From positions 1-64,000 of the forward strand of contig DASPNM010000026.1 of NCBI GenBank assembly GCA_035626515.1: a stretch of DNA of 64,000 nucleotides, given 5' to 3'. The first letter of the stretch is position 1, and each line of letters begins with the position of its first letter. The notes under the pieces were generated by a model. It was not told the DNA's origin and did not search any database. It saw only the letters and a list, made by a program, of their open reading frames with translations. The DNA is from DASPNM01 sp035626515 (GTDB lineage Bacteria > Bacteroidota > Bacteroidia > Chitinophagales > Chitinophagaceae). Both the position numbers and the translations under genes were made by a program. This document shows, piece after piece, positions 42,139-50,492 of this stretch.

Positions 42139-42786
42139 ATGCAGCTGAAGGATTATTTCGCAATCCTCGAACTGCCTTCTTCCGCCACCCTCCCGGAAAT
42201 CCGGAAAGCATACCGCCGGCTGGCACAATTGTATCATCCCGACAAAAACCCCAGCGATCCCGCATCAAACATCCGCTTCGCAGAGATCAAGGAGGCCTAT
42301 GAAGTGCTTACCAGTCCCCGTAAAAGAGAGCACTATTTGCAACAACGCTGGTTCCGGCAGAGCACGGGAAAAAAAAATTACCAGGGCGCGTTTTCACCTG
42401 CGTCGCTGCTGCAGCAGGCGCTTGAATTGGAGCGATATGTGTCGCGGCTGGATGCGCACCGAATGGACCGAAAAGGGTTGTTTGATTACCTGGACCGGCT
42501 GCTGGATCCTTCCACGCTGGAAAAACTTAACAGCATTCGGGATGAGTCCCTTAACCGGCAATTCGTGCATTCCGTCCTTCGTTCGGCGCAGCCCCTGTCA
42601 AAGGCAGAGCTTGGTCAGCTGGCGGAACGCGTGCTTCGCCTGGAACCGCTTGCATTTTCGAAAGCAGAATTGGAGGAGGTGATGCGAAGAAAACAGGCGG
42701 TCGAGCGATGGGAGCGCTCACGCATTTGGGTGGTGCTCATGGCGGTACTGGCTATCTGCCTGCTCATCCTTCTCGCCACATCCTGA
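42139..42786 (+). CDS. J-domain protein with C-terminal membrane anchor
   Basis: This 215-residue protein begins with a canonical J domain (1-68) including the HPD motif (33-35) in LYHPDKNPSDP, which stimulates DnaK ATPase. The glycine-rich and zinc-finger regions of DnaJ are absent. A ~110-residue helical middle follows, and a C-terminal membrane helix (VVLMAVLAICLLILLAT) anchors it with the J domain in the cytosol. It is encoded directly after the dienelactone hydrolase. Confidence 0.93.
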   Translation: MQLKDYFAILELPSSATLPEIRKAYRRLAQLYHPDKNPSDPASNIRFAEIKEAYEVLTSPRKREHYLQQRWFRQSTGKKNYQGAFSPASLLQQALELERYVSRLDAHRMDRKGLFDYLDRLLDPSTLEKLNSIRDESLNRQFVHSVLRSAQPLSKAELGQLAERVLRLEPLAFSKAELEEVMRRKQAVERWERSRIWVVLMAVLAICLLILLATS

Positions 42787-42867
42787 AATTTTGGCCGGCT
42801 TGAAGAATTTCCTAGCTTTCCTGTTCTCCGCGCCCCAAATTCCATCCGTCATCAACAAAAAATAAAT

Positions 42868-43413
42868 ATGAAAAGGATCATTCTCTTTTTCGCAACCGCC
42901 GCGGCGCTCGCCTGCAGCGACAGTAAGGAGAAGGAAAAAACTGCCGGTATCTCCACCGAATCCACCACCGACAAGGTGCCCCAGGCTGCTGAGTTTGCTG
43001 ACCCCAAATTCGTAGAAAAAGGAAAGGCGATGCTCGCGGAATTTGAAAAAGGCAACATCACGGAGTGGCTCAAGAGCTATGCCGACAACGCGGTTTATGC
43101 CTGGTCGGCCGGCGACAGTCTTGCAGGCAAGGCGGAAATCGAAAAATACTGGACCGAACGCCGCGGGAAGGTGATCCAATCCGTGAAATTCAGCAACGAT
43201 ATCTGGCTGCCAATTAAGATCAACACGCCGCAGCGCGGACCCGATGCTCCAGGCGTCTGGTTGCTGAGCTGGTACCAGGTGGACGTTACGTACAAGAACG
43301 GCAAGCGGCTGACTTTCTGGACCCACAATGACCATCACTTCAACGAACAGGGGCTGATAGACCGGACCATCCAGTACATAGACAGGGCTCCAATAAACGA
43401 AGCAACGAAATAA
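42868..43413 (+). CDS. Lipoprotein with SnoaL/NTF2-like domain
   Basis: This 181-residue protein has a lipoprotein signal (FFATAAALAC, Cys16) and a Ser/Thr/Glu-rich linker. The rest fits a nuclear transport factor 2-like cone fold: KAMLAEFEKGNITEWLKSYA, DNAVYAWSAGDSLAGKAEIE and FWTHNDHHFNEQGLIDRTIQ are the typical helix and strand blocks. Such domains can be enzymes or ligand binders; no catalytic residues are identifiable. A near -7 box (TAGCTTTC) lies upstream and a terminator directly follows. Confidence 0.85.
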   Translation: MKRIILFFATAAALACSDSKEKEKTAGISTESTTDKVPQAAEFADPKFVEKGKAMLAEFEKGNITEWLKSYADNAVYAWSAGDSLAGKAEIEKYWTERRGKVIQSVKFSNDIWLPIKINTPQRGPDAPGVWLLSWYQVDVTYKNGKRLTFWTHNDHHFNEQGLIDRTIQYIDRAPINEATK

Positions 43414-43421
43414 TCGACACC

Positions 43422-43450
43422 GGGGCCAGCAGTGGCCCCTTATTTGTATT
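43422..43450 (+). terminator. Intrinsic terminator after the NTF2-like lipoprotein
   Basis: GGGGCCA and TGGCCCC (43422-43428 and 43433-43439) pair around GCAG, followed by TTATTTGTATTTT. Confidence 0.75.
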
Positions 43451-43472
43451 TTCTCTGACCAAAAGATTGGTC

Positions 43473-43871
43473 ATGATGCGCTTTTTGCTTTTGCCGGTCC
43501 TTGCGCTGGCCATGCTGCAGCCGGCAGACGCTGAGGAAAAAATCATTACGATTACGGTGAATCAATACAGCCAGGCAATCATCGGCCGGGATACGCTCAC
43601 CTTCGCCAACCTGTCGAAGGAACTGGAGAACCGGTTGTGGCGACATTTCCTGGGCACCGGGAAGAGCTACGACCGGATTGTGCTGAATTTCACCCGCGGA
43701 GTAACCCGGGCGATTCGTGTTTCGGCAATTGCCGCCGTGAAATCGGCGCAGCATTCAGCCCTCAAACTAATCAGCCTGGAAAAGGAAAAGAAACTTTTCG
43801 AAGATCTTGAGCCCGATAAACAGGATAAGATCAGGAAACAGTTCCCTGTGCTGTTCCAGCAGTTCAGCTAA
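43473..43871 (+). CDS. Secreted protein, possibly an ExbD-like periplasmic domain without membrane anchor
   Basis: This 132-residue protein begins MMRFLLLPVLALAMLQPADA, a signal peptide. The rest (KIITITVNQYSQAIIGRDTL, LSKELENRLWRHF, YDRIVLNFTRGVTRAIRVS) has the strand-helix-strand order of the periplasmic domain of ExbD/TolR. However, the membrane Asp helix is replaced by the signal sequence. The similarity is weak and judged by eye. Its stop overlaps the convergent glycosyltransferase stop by 8 bp. Confidence 0.6.
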   Translation: MMRFLLLPVLALAMLQPADAEEKIITITVNQYSQAIIGRDTLTFANLSKELENRLWRHFLGTGKSYDRIVLNFTRGVTRAIRVSAIAAVKSAQHSALKLISLEKEKKLFEDLEPDKQDKIRKQFPVLFQQFS

Positions 43872-44886
43872 TCGATAATACCTGCTTCACTCGTTGTACG
43901 ATCTCATCAGGTGTGATGGGATCCATACATCCCTGCAGACCGTGAACGGGACAGGGGCGATTCCCAAAAATAGATGAGGGGCGACAGTCAAGATTCGCTT
44001 GTACGGCGTGGTCCGGGGATTGTCCCCAACCATAGAAGCCGGCGTACGGATGCGTGCCTCCCCAGATGGAAATTACCGGCACACCGTACAAGGAGGCGAG
44101 GTGCATGTTGGCGGAGTCCATGCTTACCATTACGTCCAGCCTGGCGATCATCGCCAGCTCGCCTGCCAGATCGAATTTCCCCGCTACCGAGCGCACCTGT
44201 GGAAAATCTTTTTCCCAGTCTGCCAGGATTCTTCCTTCCGCTTTGCTGCCGAACAACAACACCGTCGCACCTTCGAGATTCGAAAGCCTCCGCACAACTT
44301 CCCTCGTTCGATCCAGCGGGTACATTTTTGGGAGGTGGTTGGCAAAAGGCGCAACGCCGATCGTTATGCGCCCGCCGGCGGCTGGCACCCGTTCGTCGAC
44401 CGGTGGCCGCAGGGTGCCCGTCTTCGTATCCAGCGTAACGGGAAACTTTAGCTGTGAAAACACGTCGGCATAACGTTGAAACACGCTGCGAAGCGGTTGC
44501 AGTGTTTTGTTGCGGCGCCGCGTGATCGCTCTCCTTTCTTTCCGTCCTTTGTCAATAACGGCGTGCCGTTGCCCAAGTAACATGCGCAGAAGCTTGGTGC
44601 GCAATGAGTCGTGCAGATCCGCCACCGCGTGGAATGGAACTTCTTTTCTGATTCGTCGCGCCAGCCTGCTCAAACCGAAAACTCCCCGGTACTGCCGATT
44701 CACATCCGCCGGAAAGAATTTAACCCGCTCGAGATCGCGAAAAAGCGGTTCATACTGCGGGCGGCTGACGACGGTCAAATACAAATCCCTGTGCTGCTGC
44801 ACCAGGTTCTTCAGCACAGGTACGGTCATCGCCACGTCGCCGAGCGCGGAAAACCGGAGGACCAGTATGTGTTTTGCCGCAGTCAA
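43864..44886 (-). CDS. Glycosyltransferase family 9 (heptosyltransferase-like)
   Basis: This 340-residue GT9 enzyme begins near ILVLRFSALGDVAMTVPVL, the family N-terminus, and shows LPKMYPLDRTREVV, LLFGSKAEGRILADWE and VSMDSANMHLASLYGVPVIS, the nucleotide-sugar site. It adds a sugar, usually heptose, to lipopolysaccharide core. The start is TTG at 44886, which overlaps the stop of the DUF4254 gene (TTGA). The open frame extends 57 codons further, through DUF4254, and is rejected. It is last in the five-gene operon. Confidence 0.88.
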   Translation of the reverse strand: MTAAKHILVLRFSALGDVAMTVPVLKNLVQQHRDLYLTVVSRPQYEPLFRDLERVKFFPADVNRQYRGVFGLSRLARRIRKEVPFHAVADLHDSLRTKLLRMLLGQRHAVIDKGRKERRAITRRRNKTLQPLRSVFQRYADVFSQLKFPVTLDTKTGTLRPPVDERVPAAGGRITIGVAPFANHLPKMYPLDRTREVVRRLSNLEGATVLLFGSKAEGRILADWEKDFPQVRSVAGKFDLAGELAMIARLDVMVSMDSANMHLASLYGVPVISIWGGTHPYAGFYGWGQSPDHAVQANLDCRPSSIFGNRPCPVHGLQGCMDPITPDEIVQRVKQVLSIS

Positions 44887-45491
44887 TCTTTTGTCTGCCG
44901 GTAGAGAACGGGGTTCAGGCTTTCGTCGTTGTACATCTTGAACTGGCGGTACAATTTCATCCGCTTTTTTCCTGAGGCCATCTCGTCCAAAAGCTGGCGG
45001 ATCGAGTCGGCCAGGTCCTGCTCCTGTTCCCGGAGGATGCGCCACTTTTCCCGGCAACGCTCCCGGTGTTCGGCGCCCGCGTCCTCGCGTTGGGCTTCGA
45101 TCTGCATGTGCCAGATCTTCAGCGTGAGGATAGAAAGCCGGTCAAGCGCCCACCCAGGCGTTTCGGTATTCAGTGACGCTTCGGGAACTGGTTTCACGCT
45201 GCGAAAAGTTTCGAAGAACCATTCGTCAATTCGCTCTACGATGTCCGTACGCCGCTGATTGTGCCGGTCAATTTTTCTTTTCAGCTCCAACGCCCGCACC
45301 GGATCAATCGCCGGATCGCGGATGGCGTCCTCAAGGTGCCATTGTATGTTGTCGGTCCAGCATTTTTCATAGAGCAGATGCTCCACGCTGCCTTCCGCAT
45401 GGGGATTTGACGGAAGGCCGTCGAGCGCGCCGCTCTCGTGGTATGCAGCAACGCAACCGTAAAAAATATTGATGGCGGCATTCACATCCAT
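44883..45491 (-). CDS. DUF4254 protein
   Basis: This 202-residue helical, soluble protein has the DUF4254 signature (HLLYEKCWTDNIQWHLEDA, IRDPAIDPVRALELKRKIDR). Function is not established. Overlap with the GT9 start and placement in one operon link it to lipopolysaccharide or envelope glycan synthesis, which is inference from position. It starts 9 nt after the MFS gene. Confidence 0.9.
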   Translation of the reverse strand: MDVNAAINIFYGCVAAYHESGALDGLPSNPHAEGSVEHLLYEKCWTDNIQWHLEDAIRDPAIDPVRALELKRKIDRHNQRRTDIVERIDEWFFETFRSVKPVPEASLNTETPGWALDRLSILTLKIWHMQIEAQREDAGAEHRERCREKWRILREQEQDLADSIRQLLDEMASGKKRMKLYRQFKMYNDESLNPVLYRQTKD

Positions 45492-45500
45492 GCGCGGAAA

Positions 45501-46727
45501 TTATCGTTCCACATAATTCAGGTCTTTTCCAAACGTTTCTTTCGTAAGCAGCGCAGCTACTACCGTCACGAGCATTATGATCAACGCGGCTATCCAGCCG
45601 CCGGTGTAGTAATCGGTGACGCTCCGCAGCCCCTTGAACAGCGGCAAAATTAGGACGGTGAGCATGCCTCTCACCATGTTGGGTATTGTTGTCGCGGCGG
45701 TTGCCCGCAGGTTGGTACCGAATTGCTCCGCTCCCATCGTGACGAAGATGGCCCAGAAGCCAGTCCCGAACCCCAGGCCGGCGCAGATCCAGTACATGCC
45801 TTCGGCAGTGCCGTTCCATTGAACGGTAAAGAAAAGCACCATGAACACCGCGGTGATGACATAGAAAACATAGAGCGCCTTTTTCCGGCTTCGAAGCCAC
45901 TGGCTTACGAAACCGATCAGGATATCTCCCACGGAGATGGCGGCATAAGCATACATGATGGATTTGCCGGGGTCGATTTTTTCCTTAATTCCCATCCGCT
46001 GCCCGAATTCACTGGAAAAGCTAACGAGCACGCCGATCACAAACCAGGTGGGAAGTCCGACCAGTATGCTGAGCACATATCGTTTCAGCCGGTCGGCGTT
46101 GCTGAACAGCATGAAAAAATTTCCGCGCTGCACGCCCAACTTTTTCACTTCATGATACATCCCCGATTCAAAAACCGAGATCCGCAGCACGAGCAGCAGC
46201 AATCCCATTCCGCCTCCAATAAAATAGCAGGTCCGCCAGTCGAAATTCTCCTTCATGATGAAGGCAACAACGGCGCCGGTGAGCCCGAGCCCCGCGACAA
46301 ATGAGGTTGCGATGCCGCGCTTTTCCTTCCGGATCAGCTCAGATACCAGCGTGATCCCCGCCCCCAGCTCACCCGCCAACCCCAGCCCGGCGATAAACCG
46401 GATCGCCTTGAATTGTTCCGTATTTTCTACAAATCCGTTCGCGATGTTGGCGAGTGAATAAAGAATGATCGACCCGAAGAGCACGCTCAGCCGCCCCCGC
46501 TTGTCGCCCATTACCCCCCAGATGATACCGCCGAGAAGCAATCCTGCCATCTGCCACATCAGGATCGCTTCCCCCTGCACCGTGATCTGGTCCGGACTCA
46601 GCCCAAAAGAACGCAGGCTTTCAATGCGCGTAATGCTGAACAGCAGCAGGTCGTAGATGTCCACGAAATAACCAAGAGCGGCTACGATGACCGGAATGGA
46701 GAGAATGCCGTGTTGTTTCGGGTGCAT
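45501..46727 (-). CDS. MFS transporter, metabolite:proton symporter-like
   Basis: This 408-residue protein has about twelve membrane helices, with the loop motif WGVMGDKRGRLSVLFGS between helices 2 and 3 and a second-half counterpart. It resembles the sugar/metabolite symporter branch (MHS or sugar-porter). The substrate is not evident. It is the third gene of the operon, 6 nt after DedA and 9 nt before DUF4254. Confidence 0.9.
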   Translation of the reverse strand: MHPKQHGILSIPVIVAALGYFVDIYDLLLFSITRIESLRSFGLSPDQITVQGEAILMWQMAGLLLGGIIWGVMGDKRGRLSVLFGSIILYSLANIANGFVENTEQFKAIRFIAGLGLAGELGAGITLVSELIRKEKRGIATSFVAGLGLTGAVVAFIMKENFDWRTCYFIGGGMGLLLLVLRISVFESGMYHEVKKLGVQRGNFFMLFSNADRLKRYVLSILVGLPTWFVIGVLVSFSSEFGQRMGIKEKIDPGKSIMYAYAAISVGDILIGFVSQWLRSRKKALYVFYVITAVFMVLFFTVQWNGTAEGMYWICAGLGFGTGFWAIFVTMGAEQFGTNLRATAATTIPNMVRGMLTVLILPLFKGLRSVTDYYTGGWIAALIIMLVTVVAALLTKETFGKDLNYVER

Positions 46728-46733
46728 AGTTGA

Positions 46734-47462
46734 TCAGCCTGACGGATCGGTGGTGTCGGATCCGGGCAATACTTTTTTTGCAAAAAATAATTTGTAAAGA
46801 ACGGGGAGGGTGGTCACCAGAATGATCCCGATAGTAATCGGTTCGATGTAGTCCTGCAGGCTGAAACCGAATTTGCGCTGCACCCAGCTGTTCAGGTAGT
46901 ATCCGCCGAGCATCATGGAAGAGACCCATGCCACGCTTCCCACTATATTATAAAAGATAAAGTGCGCGGGGTTCATGCGCACGATGCCGGCAACAATGGG
47001 CGCAAATGTGCGGATGATCGGAAGAAACTTGGCGAGGAAGATCGTTGCCTTTCCATACCGGTCGTAGAATTCTTTCGCGCGCACCAGGTGCTTTCTCTTG
47101 AAAATCCACGTGTCCCTGCGCTCAAAAAGCAATGGTCCTGTTTTTTTCCCAAACCAGTAACCGACTATATTCCCAAGCACCGAAGCGATCATCACCAGCA
47201 GCACGATGACCAGCCACTGGTAAGCGGGTACGGACGCATTTTCCGCCAGGCTGGTATTGAACAGCTCGTTCGCCAGCTTGTTCATGTACACTCCGGCCGC
47301 AAAAAGAAGGGAATCGCCGGGAAAAAAGAAACCGATGAACAGGCCTGTTTCCGCGAAGACCACGAGCAGCAGGATGTAAAAGCCTCCGTAGTCAATGATC
47401 CAGTTGATGAACCGGTCAATAAATCCGCCCGAAAGAAGGTAAATATCCAACAATTGCAACAT
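46734..47462 (-). CDS. DedA-family membrane protein
   Basis: This 242-residue DedA/VTT protein shows IGFFFPGDSLLFAAGVY (conserved acidic residue in the first re-entrant region) and IFLAKFLPIIRTFAPIVAGI (conserved Arg). DedA proteins are implicated in flipping undecaprenyl phosphate and phospholipids and in membrane homeostasis. Here it lies 6 nt before the MFS and 15 nt after the symporter genes, upstream of envelope glycosylation genes, which fits a lipid-carrier recycling role. Confidence 0.93.
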   Translation of the reverse strand: MLQLLDIYLLSGGFIDRFINWIIDYGGFYILLLVVFAETGLFIGFFFPGDSLLFAAGVYMNKLANELFNTSLAENASVPAYQWLVIVLLVMIASVLGNIVGYWFGKKTGPLLFERRDTWIFKRKHLVRAKEFYDRYGKATIFLAKFLPIIRTFAPIVAGIVRMNPAHFIFYNIVGSVAWVSSMMLGGYYLNSWVQRKFGFSLQDYIEPITIGIILVTTLPVLYKLFFAKKVLPGSDTTDPSG

Positions 47463-47477
47463 AACTATTCTTCGAAA

Positions 47478-48872
47478 TTAGCCAACAATGGCGTCCGCTT
47501 CCTTCTCCGAGAAAGTGAGCGCTTTTTGATCATCGAACTCTCCCTCCCAGCGCGCGATCACGCAGCTCGCAAGCGTATTCCCGATCACGTTCACGGAAGT
47601 GCGAGCCATGTCCATCAACTCGTCGATGCCGAAGATCGCTGCGATGGGCCAGAGCGGAAGATGAAACTGGTCGGCGGTCGCAATCAGGATCACCAGGGAA
47701 GCCCGCGGCACCGCGGCAACTCCTTTGCTGGTCAGCATCAGCACGAGGCACATAGTGATCTGCTGGCCGATGCTCATTTGAATGCCGGCGGCCTGCGCCA
47801 CGAATACGGAGGCCAGGGAAAGATAGAGCGTGGTGCCGTCGAGATTAAATGTGTAACCGGTAGGAATCACGAAGGACACGATCTTGCGCGGCACGCCGAA
47901 TTTTTCCATATTCTCCAGCGCCTTCGGCAGCGCCGAATCGGAGCTTGTAGTGGCGAAGGCGATGGAAACCGGCTCTCTGATAGCGGTAATGAATTTTTTC
48001 AGGGGGAGCCGGATCATCAGCGCGACCGGCAGCAGCACAGTGAACAGGAACACGATGAGCGCAGCGTACAGCGTCAGCACCAGCTTCATCAGGTTCTCCA
48101 GGATGCCGATGCCCAAATGTCCTACCGTCACCGCCATGGCCGCCCCGATTCCGATCGGCGCGAAATACATGATGATATTGGTGAAGCGAAACATGGTCTC
48201 CGCAAGGCTCTCGCACGCGCGCACCATCGGCCGCTTCTTTTCTTCCTTCAGCAACGCGAGACTGATCGCGAAGATCACCGAGAACACCACAATCTGCAAT
48301 ACTTTCCCGTCCAGGATCGCTTTGATAAAATTCGACGGAAATACGTCCACGATGTGCTGGTCCCAGGTGAGCGCCTTCGTTTCGGGAAGCTTTTCGAGGG
48401 TTAGCGGCTGATCAATTCCAAACCCGGCCTGCGAAATATTGATCGCCAGCAACCCGATTACCAGGGCAATGGTGGTTACAATTTCGAAGTACAATATGGA
48501 TTTCCACCCCAGCCTTCCCACCTGCTTCAGGTTGGAATGTCCCGCAATCCCTACCACAAGGGTGGCGAACAGCAGCGGGGCCACAATTACTTTTACGAGG
48601 TTCAGAAAGATCTGCCGAAGAAATACCAGCTGTTGGGAAAAGGCCGGGAATTCATAACCTACAAGCACGCCAATGACCATGGACACGAGGATCCATGCGG
48701 TGAGCGTTTTCCGGAACCAGGCGTATACACAAAGCGAAAACATAAAAGCCCATCGGCTTCCCGAAAGCAACCCTTCCGGGATGGCGGCTATGTTGTACCA
48801 GACCAGCGAATGCAGCAGCGAAGCGAGGGCCAGCATGGCAAGAGCGAGCAGTCCGGATTGGCGCTTATTCAT
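47478..48872 (-). CDS. Dicarboxylate/amino acid:cation symporter (DAACS)
   Basis: This 464-residue transporter belongs to the GltP/GltT/DctA family, importing glutamate, aspartate or C4-dicarboxylates with protons or sodium. Landmarks are the serine-rich hairpin AFATTSSDSALPKALENM, the NLDGTTLYLSLASVF motif (NMDGT in homologues) and KGVAAVPRASLVIL. The first ~60 residues carry extra hydrophobic segments. It heads the minus-strand operon, with a perfect -7 box (48890-48897) 17 nt before the ATG, divergent from the amino-acid permeases. Confidence 0.95.
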   Translation of the reverse strand: MNKRQSGLLALAMLALASLLHSLVWYNIAAIPEGLLSGSRWAFMFSLCVYAWFRKTLTAWILVSMVIGVLVGYEFPAFSQQLVFLRQIFLNLVKVIVAPLLFATLVVGIAGHSNLKQVGRLGWKSILYFEIVTTIALVIGLLAINISQAGFGIDQPLTLEKLPETKALTWDQHIVDVFPSNFIKAILDGKVLQIVVFSVIFAISLALLKEEKKRPMVRACESLAETMFRFTNIIMYFAPIGIGAAMAVTVGHLGIGILENLMKLVLTLYAALIVFLFTVLLPVALMIRLPLKKFITAIREPVSIAFATTSSDSALPKALENMEKFGVPRKIVSFVIPTGYTFNLDGTTLYLSLASVFVAQAAGIQMSIGQQITMCLVLMLTSKGVAAVPRASLVILIATADQFHLPLWPIAAIFGIDELMDMARTSVNVIGNTLASCVIARWEGEFDDQKALTFSEKEADAIVG

Positions 48873-48889
48873 ATGTGCGTGTAAAGTTT

Positions 48890-48897
48890 CAAAACTA
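48890..48897 (-). promoter_or_regulatory. -7 promoter box of the five-gene operon
   Basis: TAGTTTTG on the minus strand, a perfect match, 17 nt before the symporter ATG. Confidence 0.6.
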
Positions 48898-49032
48898 AAG
48901 GTTTCGGGTCAAATAACAGCCCTCTGCAAGAGCATGCCACTGGTAAAAGATTTCAGGGCGATTGAAGAAAATGTTTATTTTGACCCCCTGTACGGACTGA
49001 CTGGTGGGTTTTTGATCAAACAAACCAACGCT

Positions 49033-50466
49033 ATGAGCGAACAGCAACCAGCATTCAGGCAATCGCTGGGATTATTTGATGCCACCATGATCGTTGCCGG
49101 CTCCATGATTGGTTCCGGTATTTTTATTGTCAGCGCGGACATCACGCGCAACGTCGGCAGCGCTGGCTGGCTTGTCCTCGTCTGGGTCATCACCGGGTTC
49201 ATGACCATCACCGCCGCGGTCAGCTATGGAGAACTGAGCGGCATGTTTCCAAAAGCGGGCGGGCAATACATTTATCTGAAAGAAGCATACAATCCTTTTA
49301 CCGGGTTTCTTTACGGGTGGAGCTTCTTCGCCGTCATCCAGACGGCAACCATCGCAGCGGTGGGCGTCGCATTCAGCAAGTTCACCGCCTACATGATCCC
49401 GGAAGTAGGGGAAGGAAACATCATTGCCGACCTGGGATTTGTTCGTATTTCCGCGGCACAGCTCCTCGCAATCGCGCTCATCATCCTGCTCACGTTTACG
49501 AATACCCGGGGCATCCGTGAAGGGAAAATCATCCAGACAACGTTCACGACCGCGAAGCTACTGGCGCTGCTCGGACTGATCGTGTTCGGCTTTCTGCTTG
49601 CCAAAGAAAGCTTCTGGGCAGAGAACTGGACCACCGGAATCGACGCGAAGCGTGCCACCGACCAGGGTTGGGAGCCGATCGCCGGAATTACGCTTGCCGG
49701 CGCAATAGCGGTCGCCATGGTAGGCTCTATCTTCAGCAGCGACGCGTGGAACAACGTAACCTTTATCGCCGGAGAAATAAGGAATCCGCGCCGCAACATC
49801 GGGCTGGCGCTTTTCCTGGGAACACTGATCGTCACGATCATTTATATCTGCACGAACCTGATGTACCTGAACGTGCTCCCGCTGCAAGAGATCGCGCATG
49901 CAAAAGATGACCGCGTTGCCGTGGCGGCGTCTCAGAAATTTTTGGGCGAAGCCGGCACGCTGGTGATCGCAGGACTGATCATGGTGTCCACGTTCGGGTG
50001 CAACAATGGTCTTATTCTCGCCGGGGCGCGCGTTTATTATGCCATGGCGAAAGACAGCCTGTTTTTCCGGGGTGCGGGCAGGCTGAACCGCAACGCAGTG
50101 CCCGGATACGCGCTTTGGCTGCAGTGTATCGTTGCGTCCCTTCTGTGTCTCAGCGGCAGCTACGGAGACCTGCTCACCATGATTTCGTTCGTCGTTGTAT
50201 TGTTCTACATTCTGACGATTGTGGGCATTTTCATTCTCCGCAGAAAACGGCCCGACATCGAAAGGCCTTACAAGGCTTTCGGCTATCCCGTGCTGCCGAT
50301 CGTCTACGTGATTCTGGCATTGGGATTTTGCGCGGGTTTGCTGCGTTACGCGGCAAAATATTCGCTTTGGGGACTGGCGATCGTCCTCGCGGGAATTCCG
50401 CTTTATTTTCTCGCAGTCGCGCGTAACAAGGCTGCCGTTGAGTCCGGTTCTGACATCAATACTTAA
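49033..50466 (+). CDS. APC-family amino acid permease
   Basis: This 477-residue protein has twelve likely helices, with the substrate-site motif GSMIGSGIFIVSADITRNV in helix 1 and SYGELSGMFPKAGGQYIYLK as in LAT-type permeases. The start is the ATG at 49033 (MSEQQPAFRQSLGLF); the open frame extends 120 codons upstream through non-coding and antisense DNA. It is followed 26 nt later by a second APC permease, so the two are probably cotranscribed. The amino acid is not identifiable. Confidence 0.93.
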   Translation: MSEQQPAFRQSLGLFDATMIVAGSMIGSGIFIVSADITRNVGSAGWLVLVWVITGFMTITAAVSYGELSGMFPKAGGQYIYLKEAYNPFTGFLYGWSFFAVIQTATIAAVGVAFSKFTAYMIPEVGEGNIIADLGFVRISAAQLLAIALIILLTFTNTRGIREGKIIQTTFTTAKLLALLGLIVFGFLLAKESFWAENWTTGIDAKRATDQGWEPIAGITLAGAIAVAMVGSIFSSDAWNNVTFIAGEIRNPRRNIGLALFLGTLIVTIIYICTNLMYLNVLPLQEIAHAKDDRVAVAASQKFLGEAGTLVIAGLIMVSTFGCNNGLILAGARVYYAMAKDSLFFRGAGRLNRNAVPGYALWLQCIVASLLCLSGSYGDLLTMISFVVVLFYILTIVGIFILRRKRPDIERPYKAFGYPVLPIVYVILALGFCAGLLRYAAKYSLWGLAIVLAGIPLYFLAVARNKAAVESGSDINT

Positions 50467-50492
50467 TTTTAGCGTTTATTAAAAACCAGTTT

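Noticed and set aside
46962..48404. 480-codon plus-strand open frame
   Set aside because: Antisense to DedA and the dicarboxylate symporter, both clear; the translation is rich in His, Arg and Gln with no domain, as expected for a shadow in GC-rich DNA.
48673..49032. N-terminal extension of the first APC permease
   Set aside because: The 120 extra codons overlap the divergent symporter gene and its promoter, and do not look like permease sequence; MSEQQPAFRQSLG fits the family start.
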